A DNA stretch of 64,000 nt, taken from contig VOPT01000012.1 in the NCBI GenBank assembly GCA_009594865.1, forward strand, positions 1 through 64,000, read 5' to 3'. The notes under the pieces were generated by a model. That model had not been told where the DNA came from, did not search any database, and saw only the letters and a program-made list of their open reading frames with translations. Of the stretch, positions 17,289 through 25,533 are shown piece after piece (the stretch's first letter is position 1; each line of letters begins with the position of its first letter). The translations under genes and the position numbers were made by a program. The stretch is from Nitrospira sp. GTDB lineage: Bacteria; Nitrospirota; Nitrospiria; Nitrospirales; Nitrospiraceae.

Positions 17289-20200
17289 TCATGGCCGCCC
17301 CACCAACTCGGCTGTGCGCACTCCTCGCCGTTTCCGTGCGGGCGCCTGGCCGGCGGCGCCGAAGTGGGCCACCCGGTCCAACACCGCCGCCGAGAGCACA
17401 TAGCCCGGCTTGGGCCGCTCCGGCGGCCGCGTCGGATCGATCACGAGCGTCTCATAGGCAATGGGCATGGTCAGGCCGGTCTCCTCATCCACGGCGACGT
17501 CGTCGGCCGCGACCGTGAAGCCGCCATCGAGCGGCGCAAACGCCGGCTGCGCCAATTGCTCATCCTCGCGCAAATCCACATATTGGGCCAGCGCGAAGGG
17601 TTCGTGCACCGGCGTCGTGCGCCAGGGTTGTGCTCCGGCGCGATCCGTGAGCGCGACCGTCACCGTCGTGGGGCCACCGATAATCGGGGCGGTGCCCAGT
17701 TTGGTGAGTGTCCGGTTCAACGGCGCAATCCGCTCGCGGATTGTCAGCTCCGCCCAGGGGTGCACGCGGAGTCCGCTGGCCGGGGGCGGGGTCTCCCGGA
17801 ATGTCACCACGGGGCTGCTGCTGCGGGGGACGGTCCCACTCCAATTGCGCCGGTCGGCCAGGGCGGCGGCGATCAAGCCCACCACATCCACGGCTGCCGG
17901 CAGCGGTGGGGCGGTCTTGCTGCCGAACGTCCGCGAGAAGGACACCGATACCGAGAAGAACAACAGCGAGATCTTCGCTTTGCCCTCCACGTGCCAGGGG
18001 GTAGGGCCAGATAACCGGCCGTTGAACGAGATGCCCATCAACAGGCGACCGTGATAGCGGAGCGCCAACGCGGCACCGACCTCCACCTCAAAGGCCAGGG
18101 GCGCTAATTGCAGGAGCGCATCGAAGCCGAGCATCCCGTCGAAGCTGAACCCACCACCGGCGGCGTGCAGATCCATGCGCGCCCCAAACTGCACCGTATT
18201 CGACGTCACCGCCAGATAGGCCTGGCAGCGTAATTGGAGCGAGTCGCCATCGGCGAGCTGCAACGCCAACCGCTTCAAGGCGGGCAGACCCGGCGGCGCG
18301 GCAAAGCGCGGGTGGAACCCGCCGATGGCCAGCACGAACTGCGGTTGCCGCCCCCAGCCGGCCCGTAACGCCATGTCGCCCGTCAGGGTGAACTGCAAGA
18401 TCTTCGAATCATAGAGCGTGGCATCGAGCGACACCGTCTCGGCACTGAGATCCAAGACGCCCAAGGCATCCATGCGGATCTGCACGAGCGGATGGGACTG
18501 ATCCGGCAAGAGCACTTGCAGTCGGCCCAACACGATCACCCGAATCGGCGTGGGCAGTTCGACGAGCAGGGCGAGATCGAGCGTGAGCAACGTCGGCGAC
18601 CCCCAGCGCAGTTGCACCATCGGGCCGAAGACATGGCGGCCCGCCGTCGGCGGAAAGATCCGGCGCAGGTCGCTGAAGATCTGCGGGGCGTTGCGGAGCG
18701 GATCGGGCGGAAACAACACCGAGTCCAGCGTCCCGGTCTTGAGGCCGTCGCGGAGCACGTCGGTGCGGACGGTGCGATGCAGCGCCACCAGGCCGCCGAT
18801 GCCCGTGAGGGTGAAGCCCAAGCCGACGGGAATGGGCGCGAAGCCTTCGGCCGTCAAGAGAATCACCAGCGAGAACCCCTTGCTGCCGTCGGGCAATCTG
18901 GTGGTGAGGAGGCCCAGGGCTTTGATGGCGATGGTGTCGGCGAGCTCCAATTGCAACATGCCGCTGTATTCGGCGCGCTGGGGATCGAAGCCCAGGAAGC
19001 CGCCACCGGTCACGCCCGCCGCCGCAATCGCTAGGCCGAGGCCGGTGGGGGGCTTGAAGCGGGGCGACAGGCCGAAGAGGCCGAGATTCCCTTCTCGGAA
19101 CGAGAGGGCGACCGTGACGCCGATCCGTTCGACGGTTGCGGTGAAGGGGCCAAGGGTGAGGCGGCCGCTGATGCTGGCTTCCGTGTCGATGCCGTCTTCT
19201 CCCACATCGATGCCGATGTGTGCCGCATCGAGTTTCAACGGGCCAACGGCTTGCTGCAGAGGAATCACCACGTGCAGTCCGCCGCTGCCGGAGAACGAGA
19301 GCCCTTCCCGACCACTCCAGCGAAGGGTGAGGTCGAAGGGAGCTTGCACGGATTCGCGACCGACGGTGCCCTGGATGAAGCCGTCGGCGTTTGCGAGTGA
19401 GAGGTCAAACCGGAGACCCAGGAGCGCAATCTCCAGCACCATGTCCCTGGAAGCGGCCGAGGTGGCCTCGAGCCCGCCTGTGACGGCGAATTGTTGATAC
19501 TGCAGGGCCGATCCACCGGGCAGTCGGACCAACGGCTTGAGCTCGCCGGCTGGTTGGCCGTGCCGCAGCCCTAAGGTAAAGCGGCCGTTGAGTGTGTCGC
19601 CGAGCCCGACGCCTTTGCGGAGGGAGAGGCCCTGGCTTGGCCTGAGGATCGCCGCCAAACGTTTGAGCACGGCCACATCGCCGGACCATTCAATGCGGGT
19701 GTCCTCTAAACGGGGAAGCGGAACGGACCCTTCCGCATGGCCCTGTATGATGGGCGCGAGGCCGAGACCGGCGTCGCTCGCGCCGGCTGCGGTCGGAGGG
19801 GCGCCGAAGAGAGAGAGGCCCAGCCGCACACCGAATGCTGTTCCACGTTCCTCGTGCAGGAAGGTGATGAGTTGCGGGGGGCGGCCGGGGCCTGTGCCGG
19901 CCTGCTCCAGCCATACCTCCTCCGCCTCAGGACTGAGTGGTTGGATGCGGCTCGATAGCCCCAAGGTTTGCAGTAGCCGGCTCAGTCGGCTCAGGAACGT
20001 CATCGATTGGAAAGCGGGCGTATGCCAACCGTAAGCCGTCGTCATGAATTGGTCTGGACTCGTGACCAAAACCTTGAAGAGGTGATAGTTCACGGTGGTG
20101 CGCACATGTTCGACCTGAAACGTCGCCGGATCGGCGGGGTAGTAGGGATAGTCGATGATGTTCAGCAGATGGAGGACCGCATAGGTGAGCGGCGAGGTCC

Positions 20201-20615
20201 GCGCCAGATAGTTCGTCGCCAGAAAATCGAAAAGACGCCTCGGAAGTTCCTTGTGGATTTGTGTGCGGTCGACGTAGTCGCCGTAGGTCGACAGTGTGGT
20301 GGGAAGCGTCTGTGCCAAGCGATGAATCTGGCTGACGAGTGCCTCAATGGCGAGCGCGAGGTCGGTGATACGGCCGAGCATCACAGCGTCATCGGTCCAT
20401 TCAGCCTCGGAGGCATCGAGCACCGCCTCGAGCTTGGGCAGGAAATCGCCAAGTTCGATGGCGGCCAAGCCGATGTCGTTGAGTCCGGGCGGCAGGTCCC
20501 AGCCCAGCAGTTTCAGCAGGGCACGCGCTTCTTCCACGCTTCCGTGAATGGCGTCAAGTGTGGACAAGAGCCGCCCGATCCCAGCGGTGGCGTGTTGGAC
20601 TAGATGATCGGCCAC
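17289..20615 (-). CDS. Giant beta-rich protein, DUF6603-like, paralogue B (1108 aa)
   Basis: GTG 20615 is chosen as start: it overlaps the end of the phospholipase D gene by 16 bp, and the sequence from VADHLVQHATAGIGRLLSTL onward lines up with the N-terminus of paralogue A. An ATG at 20744 would intrude 145 bp into the upstream gene. The layout is that of A: a helical N-terminus, a strand-rich middle (LRFDLSLANADGFIQGTVG, LTLGPFTATVERIGVTVALS) and a C-terminal ~575 residues nearly identical to A. Only a few substitutions occur there, for example LTTR for LTTK and FTVAADD for LTVAADD, and the last residues differ. No signal peptide. Two non-identical N-termini on one conserved C-terminal half suggest a heteromeric pair. 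Function unknown. Confidence 0.82.
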   Translation of the reverse strand: MADHLVQHATAGIGRLLSTLDAIHGSVEEARALLKLLGWDLPPGLNDIGLAAIELGDFLPKLEAVLDASEAEWTDDAVMLGRITDLALAIEALVSQIHRLAQTLPTTLSTYGDYVDRTQIHKELPRRLFDFLATNYLARTSPLTYAVLHLLNIIDYPYYPADPATFQVEHVRTTVNYHLFKVLVTSPDQFMTTAYGWHTPAFQSMTFLSRLSRLLQTLGLSSRIQPLSPEAEEVWLEQAGTGPGRPPQLITFLHEERGTAFGVRLGLSLFGAPPTAAGASDAGLGLAPIIQGHAEGSVPLPRLEDTRIEWSGDVAVLKRLAAILRPSQGLSLRKGVGLGDTLNGRFTLGLRHGQPAGELKPLVRLPGGSALQYQQFAVTGGLEATSAASRDMVLEIALLGLRFDLSLANADGFIQGTVGRESVQAPFDLTLRWSGREGLSFSGSGGLHVVIPLQQAVGPLKLDAAHIGIDVGEDGIDTEASISGRLTLGPFTATVERIGVTVALSFREGNLGLFGLSPRFKPPTGLGLAIAAAGVTGGGFLGFDPQRAEYSGMLQLELADTIAIKALGLLTTRLPDGSKGFSLVILLTAEGFAPIPVGLGFTLTGIGGLVALHRTVRTDVLRDGLKTGTLDSVLFPPDPLRNAPQIFSDLRRIFPPTAGRHVFGPMVQLRWGSPTLLTLDLALLVELPTPIRVIVLGRLQVLLPDQSHPLVQIRMDALGVLDLSAETVSLDATLYDSKILQFTLTGDMALRAGWGRQPQFVLAIGGFHPRFAAPPGLPALKRLALQLADGDSLQLRCQAYLAVTSNTVQFGARMDLHAAGGGFSFDGMLGFDALLQLAPLAFEVEVGAALALRYHGRLLMGISFNGRLSGPTPWHVEGKAKISLLFFSVSVSFSRTFGSKTAPPLPAAVDVVGLIAAALADRRNWSGTVPRSSSPVVTFRETPPPASGLRVHPWAELTIRERIAPLNRTLTKLGTAPIIGGPTTVTVALTDRAGAQPWRTTPVHEPFALAQYVDLREDEQLAQPAFAPLDGGFTVAADDVAVDEETGLTMPIAYETLVIDPTRPPERPKPGYVLSAAVLDRVAHFGAAGQAPARKRRGVRTAELVGRP
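17339..19014 (-). repeat. Long direct repeat, copy B (C-terminal half of paralogue B)
   Basis: Partner of the repeat at 11600-13275. The stretch 17521-18608 matches 11782-12869 base for base by eye. The first mismatches are at 11780/17519 and 11781/17520 on the left and 12870/18609 on the right. Recombination between the copies would delete the protease gene and create a chimeric paralogue. Confidence 0.9.
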
Positions 20616-22858
20616 GGGAGTAGACTCTTCTGGTCGTCGACCTTGCAGGTGTTGAAGTCGAACTTCTGCGCCTTGCTGCGTAAGGTAGAAGTGCGGATCT
20701 TGAGCGCGGCCAAATAGTCGCTCGGGTTGGTCTCGGGTTTCCACGGGAGTAGGTGCGGCGCGTGGTCTGCCGGAGGAGCCTGGTCATTCTGGATGGCTTC
20801 CACGTGCTGGATGGCGGCAATTTGCCACTGAGCCACCCAGGTCATCGCGGCAGGATCTGCCGGCAGGGTTCTGAGCACGTCCGGCAACGACGCATAGCCC
20901 AGATGTTCTTGCCAGAGTGCTTCGCGCAGGGCCTTCACGACACCGTTCTCCGGGAGGCCGCCGATGCCGCTATAGATCACCAGGTTGAGTTCCACGCTCC
21001 GCGACGGCTGGCGTGAGCGGCTGGGCAGGGCATGCTGAGCGGTGCGCGTGAAGACGTCCGCGACGAGTTGCGGAATGTCGGCCACGTCGCCGAGCGTCTC
21101 CCGGATCGTCTCCATGGTTTCTTTGAAGTCGAAAATGAGTTTGTAGGCGACGAACAGCAGCTTCAGGAGTGTCGTGAGGTCGAAGAAGAGTTGCTTAAAG
21201 ACATAGAAGAACAAATACCAAAACAGCTTCCATAGAAATTTCCCGGGGTCGTTGGTGAGCTGCGCCATGTCCATCACACGGTCGTAAATGGATCCGGTGA
21301 TGATCAGGCCGATCTCATGGTAGTTCAGCGAGGTGCCGTCCAGATTCGCACTGCCGACTGTGGCCCACACATCGTCAATGATGGCCAACTTGCTGTGCAC
21401 ATAGATAGGCATCACGTCGTAGCGTCGTGGGGCGCCCGTCCCGCCGCTGCCGGCTTTCTCGGATCGGCTCCAGAGTGTATAGGCGTAGAGGTGATGCCCG
21501 CCCGCATCGGCAGCGCTTCGGAGCAGGTTGACGTTCTCGATCTGGCGCTCAGGGTACCCGGGCAGATCCGGTCGCAGGTTTAACACCAGGATGATCTGCA
21601 GGTGCGGCTTAGTGGTGTCTTTCATCCGGGCGATGAGCGCATCGATGATTTGATGCGAGGTGAAGTATTGGTTTTCGATGTAGATGTAGCGTTGCGCATT
21701 CGCGATCGCGCGCTCGTAGGCTTCGAGAATGCCGGTTTCTCCGTATGGCAGATCCTCATCGCTCGGGTTGACGCGCTTGATCGAGGCTCCGGGCAGGGTG
21801 CGCAGCACTTGTACCGATGCCACGGCGCCGTCGGGTGTCGTGGGCAGGTCGGGAAAGGTTTTGGGGGGAGGGATGAGCATCGGCTGGCCGGTGGCATTCC
21901 AGATGCTGGCGAACGTCTTGTCGACATGTGATACCGCCGGGCCCTTGAGGTCGATGTTGACATCATGCATCAGCGAGCCCTTGTGGCGTGCATCGCGGGC
22001 CGCATGGCGCGCATCGCTGAAGTAGTACTGTTTGAGCGGCGATCCCATGAGGATCGCGTGGTCCCCATCTACCACGATGGCCTTGGCATGCAGCAGGGCA
22101 AAGCCCTTGTTGTAGGCATTGGTGCGTACGCCCGCCGTCCGCGCAAAAAACTCCGCCACTTCGGTCACGGTGTCCTCCGCCGAGAGCGGCAGGTTCGTGA
22201 CCAGGATGTTCACCGGCTTCCCGCTTTTGGTTTTGAGCACCTCTTCCAACGTGGCCTCTGCTGCCTGCTTGCATCCTGTGGAAGGGGGATTGAACGGGTC
22301 GAAACTGCTCTTGAACTTGGTGATGAAGCCGTTGTCGACGTCGAAAAACAGTGTCATTAGGTTGATGGATTCGGTGGCGCCCTGGGCGGCTTCGGTCACC
22401 GCGGGAAACATTTTGGCTCCGTCGATTAGGTGCGTGATCTGATTGTGGTGATAGAGCGCGACCGGGTTCCCGACGGCGGGATTCAACGTGGTGTGGGTGA
22501 CGAGCCAGCCCTCGATGTTGTTGCGGTGGATGGTGATGGTGCCGACTTCGTGGGTGGAGTCGGTGACGTCTTCGGCTTCAGGGGTTTCGTGGAGTAGGCG
22601 CGTGCCAAACAGTTTTGGCTCTGTATGGGCAGGGCCGAGGACCTGGACGACGAGATCGGGATTCCGGTCGGCTTTCCACGTACGGTAGGCATCCGGTGAG
22701 TAGGAAATGAGAAAGGTGCCGTCGCCCTCAGTCTTCGTGGCGCCCAGCACATCGTCTTCGTTGAAAAAGGGATCGAAGTCGATGGCGCGGATGGTCAGGC
22801 CGGCGATGCCGGTGCCCCGCTCATCAAGGACACGTCCGTGGATTGCGGTGTTGGCCAT
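20600..22858 (-). CDS. Phospholipase D-like protein with N-terminal Ig-like domain (752 aa)
   Basis: First gene of the cluster. Residues 1-110 (ANTAIHGRVLDERGTGIAGL ...) look like a carboxypeptidase-regulatory or Ig-like beta-sandwich. Two HKD half-sites of the phospholipase D superfamily follow: HAKAIVVD (H257, K259, D264) and HSKLAIID (H488, K490, D495), each trailed by a Gly-Ser motif (MGS, VGSANLDG). The active site is therefore complete. Residues ~541-575 are strongly hydrophobic and aromatic (FLWKLFWYLFFYVFKQLFFD) and could be a membrane-inserting hairpin or transmembrane segment. There is no N-terminal signal peptide. The family hydrolyses phosphodiester bonds in phospholipids or, in some members, nucleic acids; the membrane-seeking segment favours lipid. 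A promoter candidate lies 20-48 bp upstream. Confidence 0.9.
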   Translation of the reverse strand: MANTAIHGRVLDERGTGIAGLTIRAIDFDPFFNEDDVLGATKTEGDGTFLISYSPDAYRTWKADRNPDLVVQVLGPAHTEPKLFGTRLLHETPEAEDVTDSTHEVGTITIHRNNIEGWLVTHTTLNPAVGNPVALYHHNQITHLIDGAKMFPAVTEAAQGATESINLMTLFFDVDNGFITKFKSSFDPFNPPSTGCKQAAEATLEEVLKTKSGKPVNILVTNLPLSAEDTVTEVAEFFARTAGVRTNAYNKGFALLHAKAIVVDGDHAILMGSPLKQYYFSDARHAARDARHKGSLMHDVNIDLKGPAVSHVDKTFASIWNATGQPMLIPPPKTFPDLPTTPDGAVASVQVLRTLPGASIKRVNPSDEDLPYGETGILEAYERAIANAQRYIYIENQYFTSHQIIDALIARMKDTTKPHLQIILVLNLRPDLPGYPERQIENVNLLRSAADAGGHHLYAYTLWSRSEKAGSGGTGAPRRYDVMPIYVHSKLAIIDDVWATVGSANLDGTSLNYHEIGLIITGSIYDRVMDMAQLTNDPGKFLWKLFWYLFFYVFKQLFFDLTTLLKLLFVAYKLIFDFKETMETIRETLGDVADIPQLVADVFTRTAQHALPSRSRQPSRSVELNLVIYSGIGGLPENGVVKALREALWQEHLGYASLPDVLRTLPADPAAMTWVAQWQIAAIQHVEAIQNDQAPPADHAPHLLPWKPETNPSDYLAALKIRTSTLRSKAQKFDFNTCKVDDQKSLLPWPII

Positions 22859-22877
22859 AGGTGTCGTCGGAGACCGA

Positions 22878-22906
22878 AACCTACGCCGCTCGCATTATCC
22901 TGTCAA
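22878..22906 (-). promoter_or_regulatory. Candidate promoter of the 8-gene cluster
   Basis: On the minus strand a perfect TTGACA (22906-22901) is followed after 17 bp by TAGGTT (22883-22878), placing transcription start about 12 nt before the ATG at 22858. The -10 matches the consensus only partly. No other promoter-like site was noticed inside the tightly packed cluster, so this one may drive all eight genes. Confidence 0.42.
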
Positions 22907-22991
22907 CCATCTCGGCACGTGGGAATACGTGTATTCATGCGGATGGACGGGCTGTGTGTCAGATTGAGTCAGCAGGTGTGATCTGCGCGAG

Positions 22992-23022
22992 TCGGGCTGC
23001 TCACTCTGAATGAGCAGCCCGA
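22992..23022 (-). terminator. Perfect hairpin downstream of the small lipoprotein gene
   Basis: TCGGGCTGCTCA (22992-23003) pairs perfectly with TGAGCAGCCCGA (23011-23022) across a 7-nt loop. It lies 27 bp after the stop of the minus-strand lipoprotein gene. No T-run follows, so it may be a stabilising or Rho-assisted 3' end rather than a classical intrinsic terminator. It would separate that gene from the 22-kb cluster. Confidence 0.5.
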
Positions 23023-23049
23023 TTGGAACGGTGCCAGGATCGCGATGAC

Positions 23050-23526
23050 TTATTTCGTCGGGACGCTCATGCCGTACCCTTTTTCCCAGGCCAAATCGAC
23101 GACCAACTTGGCTGACTGAATTGGTTCCAGGTGTTGGTCGAAGAGCGCGGGATACGATTGCGTCAGAGTTGTCTGAAGCTCTGTCCACCTATCGGCGGAG
23201 ACGCCTGTGAGGCTGGCTAACGAGGCAAGATACTCGCCTTGACCACGGGCGATATCCGTGCGGAGATTGTCATGCGTATGCGTTGCGAAGACGGTGGCCC
23301 TTGCCTTGGCTCTCACAAGACGGCCGTCTGTCAATGCGCCAGGTGTGGTGCTTGAGATGAATTCAGTCGTGGGATCGAGGAATTCCCGCGTCGCGCCGGA
23401 GGTGCCGCCGGTAAGGTCAGTCGTGGCGTCAAACGGTGCCTTCGTCAACTCAACAGTGGCGTTCGTCATGCAACCGGCGAGAGTGAGGAGCAATCCGGGA
23501 ATGAGTGCGAAGCGTGTGGTGATCAT
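23050..23526 (-). CDS. Small lipoprotein, DUF3015-like
   Basis: 158 aa with a lipoprotein signal: MITTRFALIPGLLLTLAGC, lipobox LAGC with Cys19. The mature part contains ARATVFATHTHDNLRTDIAR then GQGEYLASLASLTGV, and ends with ALFDQ-EPIQSAKLVVDLAW. This recalls the DUF3015 family (RxDMARGxGEYL motif), whose members are secreted or periplasmic with no known function. A strong AGGAGG ribosome-binding site precedes the ATG. It is transcribed alone, between the 22-kb cluster and the island to the right, with a hairpin after its stop. Probably envelope-associated. Confidence 0.8.
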   Translation of the reverse strand: MITTRFALIPGLLLTLAGCMTNATVELTKAPFDATTDLTGGTSGATREFLDPTTEFISSTTPGALTDGRLVRAKARATVFATHTHDNLRTDIARGQGEYLASLASLTGVSADRWTELQTTLTQSYPALFDQHLEPIQSAKLVVDLAWEKGYGMSVPTK

Positions 23527-23920
23527 ATAAAGCCTCCTGGGTTGGGCCGATGTGTACAGAAATGAAGTACCACATCGACTGCCAGGGCCGACCCTAGGAG
23601 GAGCCCTAGTTGGGGAGACGCTTTTAGGTGGCGCTGATTCGGCCAGCGCATATCCCAGCCGTTGCGCTTGACAGAACCCTATGCTGGGCGTAGGTATCTG
23701 CCGCGCTTGTTTCTTGTTCTCACAGGCCTGGGAAGCGATAGAAAGTGCTGTGCCGTCCGTTCCGATTCGGATCAGACGGGGAGCGGATGACGTAGCTCGT
23801 CATGTAGTTGCCGTATTTCTTGCCCATGTGGCGACGTCCTGGCGTGTTATACGAGCAGGAACTGACGCCTCCGGCTCTTATGCGGATCGGGCGAAACATA
23901 GCCGGGCATGTTGGTGGGTA
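23527..23920. other. 394-bp intergenic region
   Basis: This stretch divides the minus-strand lipoprotein gene from the plus-strand gene at 23921. Frames run through it (23681 on the plus strand, 23720 on the minus), but their translations look non-coding. It holds a promoter candidate at 23668-23696. Nothing else was recognised. Confidence 0.5.
23668..23696 (+). promoter_or_regulatory. Candidate promoter TTGACA-N17-TAGGTA
   Basis: Perfect TTGACA (23668-23673), a 17-bp spacer and TAGGTA (23691-23696). The same arrangement with almost the same -10 occurs upstream of the 22-kb cluster. If used, it would leave an untranslated leader of about 220 nt before the gene at 23921. Confidence 0.35.
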
Positions 23921-24703
23921 ATGCTTGTTGATTTCTGGTCGCGCTGGAATGGAAGGGGGGGGCATCCTGATGACAAGCCTCGTTTGCTCGAACACGAGAC
24001 CTTGGCATGGAGCCTAGAGGAAGCTCACAGTCATACCGCCTCTTTTGACGCGGAAAAAGCTCTTCACAAGAAACTTCATATCAACCTGGTTCCACTGCCA
24101 TTCATCGGCAACATCCGCTCGTCCTATGTATACATCTTGTACGGAAACCCAGGGGTCGCAACGAGCGACTACAATGACGACCTGCAAAACAGTGCACATC
24201 GAGCAGCATGTGAACGAAACCTTCGGGGTTCCGGCCAAGGCTTTTTCCCTCTGAGGACTCCTTCTGATAATACGGGGGTTTCAGACTATTGGTGGCCTCG
24301 GATGAGAAAAATGGCGGTTAGGCTTTCGGAGTCTCTTGGGATAAGCAAGAGCGAAGCAGAGGATATTGTTATCAAGCGCGTCTCAGTGATAGAAGCTGTC
24401 GCATATCACTCTAGGTCAAGCCCAGGTCAATGGGCTGACAGCCTTCCGTCAAGTGCGGCCGCACGTCACTTTGTCCAGCATGTGCTCATTCCTAAGGCAC
24501 GTAACCAAGAAATCGCAATCCTTGTGTGGCGGCGTGTTGATTTCTGGGGTATACCAGCGAACACCAATAATGTACTTATTCGCAATTCATCAAATGCACG
24601 GAATTCGCACTTATTGGGCACAGAACAAGCATTTCTCGTTGATCATTTAGCCCGGCGGACGCGAAATGCCCAACCAACATTTTCAGCTGACGTCTCCGCA
24701 TAG
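23921..24703 (+). CDS. Uncharacterised protein resembling a uracil-DNA-glycosylase-fold family
   Basis: 260 aa from ATG 23921, preceded by GGTGGGT. The frame stays open to 23681, but that part does not look coding. The core reads SYVYILYGNPGV (~70-81), DYWWPRMRKMAVRLSESLG, VIEAVAYHSRSS, LPSSAAARHFVQHVLIPKA and EIAILVWRRVDFWGI. From memory this matches a family of bacterial unknowns with a LLNPG motif, a V-x-ELxPYHS motif and an R-x-x-x-W near the end, which I believe adopts a uracil-DNA glycosylase-like fold; activity is unproven. An 8-G tract (23955-23962) near the start could promote slippage. The region appears less GC-rich than its neighbours, which suits horizontal acquisition. Confidence 0.6.
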   Translation: MLVDFWSRWNGRGGHPDDKPRLLEHETLAWSLEEAHSHTASFDAEKALHKKLHINLVPLPFIGNIRSSYVYILYGNPGVATSDYNDDLQNSAHRAACERNLRGSGQGFFPLRTPSDNTGVSDYWWPRMRKMAVRLSESLGISKSEAEDIVIKRVSVIEAVAYHSRSSPGQWADSLPSSAAARHFVQHVLIPKARNQEIAILVWRRVDFWGIPANTNNVLIRNSSNARNSHLLGTEQAFLVDHLARRTRNAQPTFSADVSA

Positions 24704-24748
24704 GAGGTCCGCGGATGAACCTATGTCCATAGTTAAACGAATGGCACT

Positions 24749-25333
24749 ATGAGGCACATTGCTCTCGGCGTGAACATCGGCAACCTGAGTCGTGGCAAGA
24801 GGCCACGAGAGCTTATGTTGTCTCGTTGCCATCGGATTAATCAAAACCTGACGCAAAGGGGCGTTGACCTTCGTGTGGTCGGTTTCTATCGCCACACTGG
24901 AAATTTGCTCCTTGAGACCGTAGGTCTGGATACCGCGGAAGTAGCGAATTTGCTTTCCGAGGCCGACGGGGCAACCTGGATAGCTGTCCCGGACGCAACC
25001 ATCCGAAAGGCAGTCGAAAATATGCGAGGAATGCCGTCGCCTGAGGAAGAAGTCGGCGTGCGGTGGACCCCAGGCCTTGCATTTGCAGTCACGCAGCCGA
25101 CGGATACCATAATAAGCTCAACGGGCAAAGTCCAACTCCGCTCGATCGACAAATACACCGTGGCAGCGTGGAAGCGTGATCGAATCACTGAGCGCGGACG
25201 ACTCGATAACAATATGCGTGAAGGTGGCTGGGGGGCCATCTCGGGGGCGATCGCGGGTCAGACCAGTGCACAATGGACCGCACGCAGTCTGACGTCCTTG
25301 GATGGCGTCCTGAATCGCGCAAAACCGGTGTAA
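24749..25333 (+). CDS. Hypothetical protein (194 aa), faintly DUF1697-like
   Basis: It lies 45 bp after the previous gene on the same strand. The N-terminal half (HIALGVNIGNLSRGKRPREL ... VVGFYRHTGNLLLET) faintly recalls DUF1697 (ALLRGINVGG ... RTYIQSGNVVFES). The following segment contains RKAVENMRGMPSPEEEVGV. The C-terminal third (TVAAWKRDRITERGRLDNNM, TARSLTSLDGVLNRAKPV) is basic. There is no signal peptide or membrane helix. The link to DUF1697 is weak and should be treated as a hint. With the preceding gene it may form a two-gene island of foreign origin. Confidence 0.55.
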   Translation: MRHIALGVNIGNLSRGKRPRELMLSRCHRINQNLTQRGVDLRVVGFYRHTGNLLLETVGLDTAEVANLLSEADGATWIAVPDATIRKAVENMRGMPSPEEEVGVRWTPGLAFAVTQPTDTIISSTGKVQLRSIDKYTVAAWKRDRITERGRLDNNMREGGWGAISGAIAGQTSAQWTARSLTSLDGVLNRAKPV

Positions 25334-25533
25334 GAGTGAACAGTGCAAAACGCAACGTAATCCTAATCGGGGCAAATCTGGCATTGTGCGTCGGTGAGCA
25401 CACAGCGTACTGCGTATGGCTCTCCGGGGGGTGTCGCATTAATTTAGAAATCTGAGGATTGCTGCGCCGTTCCTCAGGCATAGCAGTCTCACCTTTATCA
25501 AATTTTCTCATTGCCGGAAGAGGTTCAGACCTC

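Noticed and set aside
1046..22858. Contractile injection system or Tc-toxin locus
   Set aside because: Giant proteins with enzymes suggested it, but no sheath, tube, baseplate, AAA ATPase or YD/RHS repeats were found.
23681..23920. N-terminal extension of the UDG-fold-like protein
   Set aside because: The frame is open, but the translated segment is not protein-like and ATG 23921 has a plausible ribosome-binding site.
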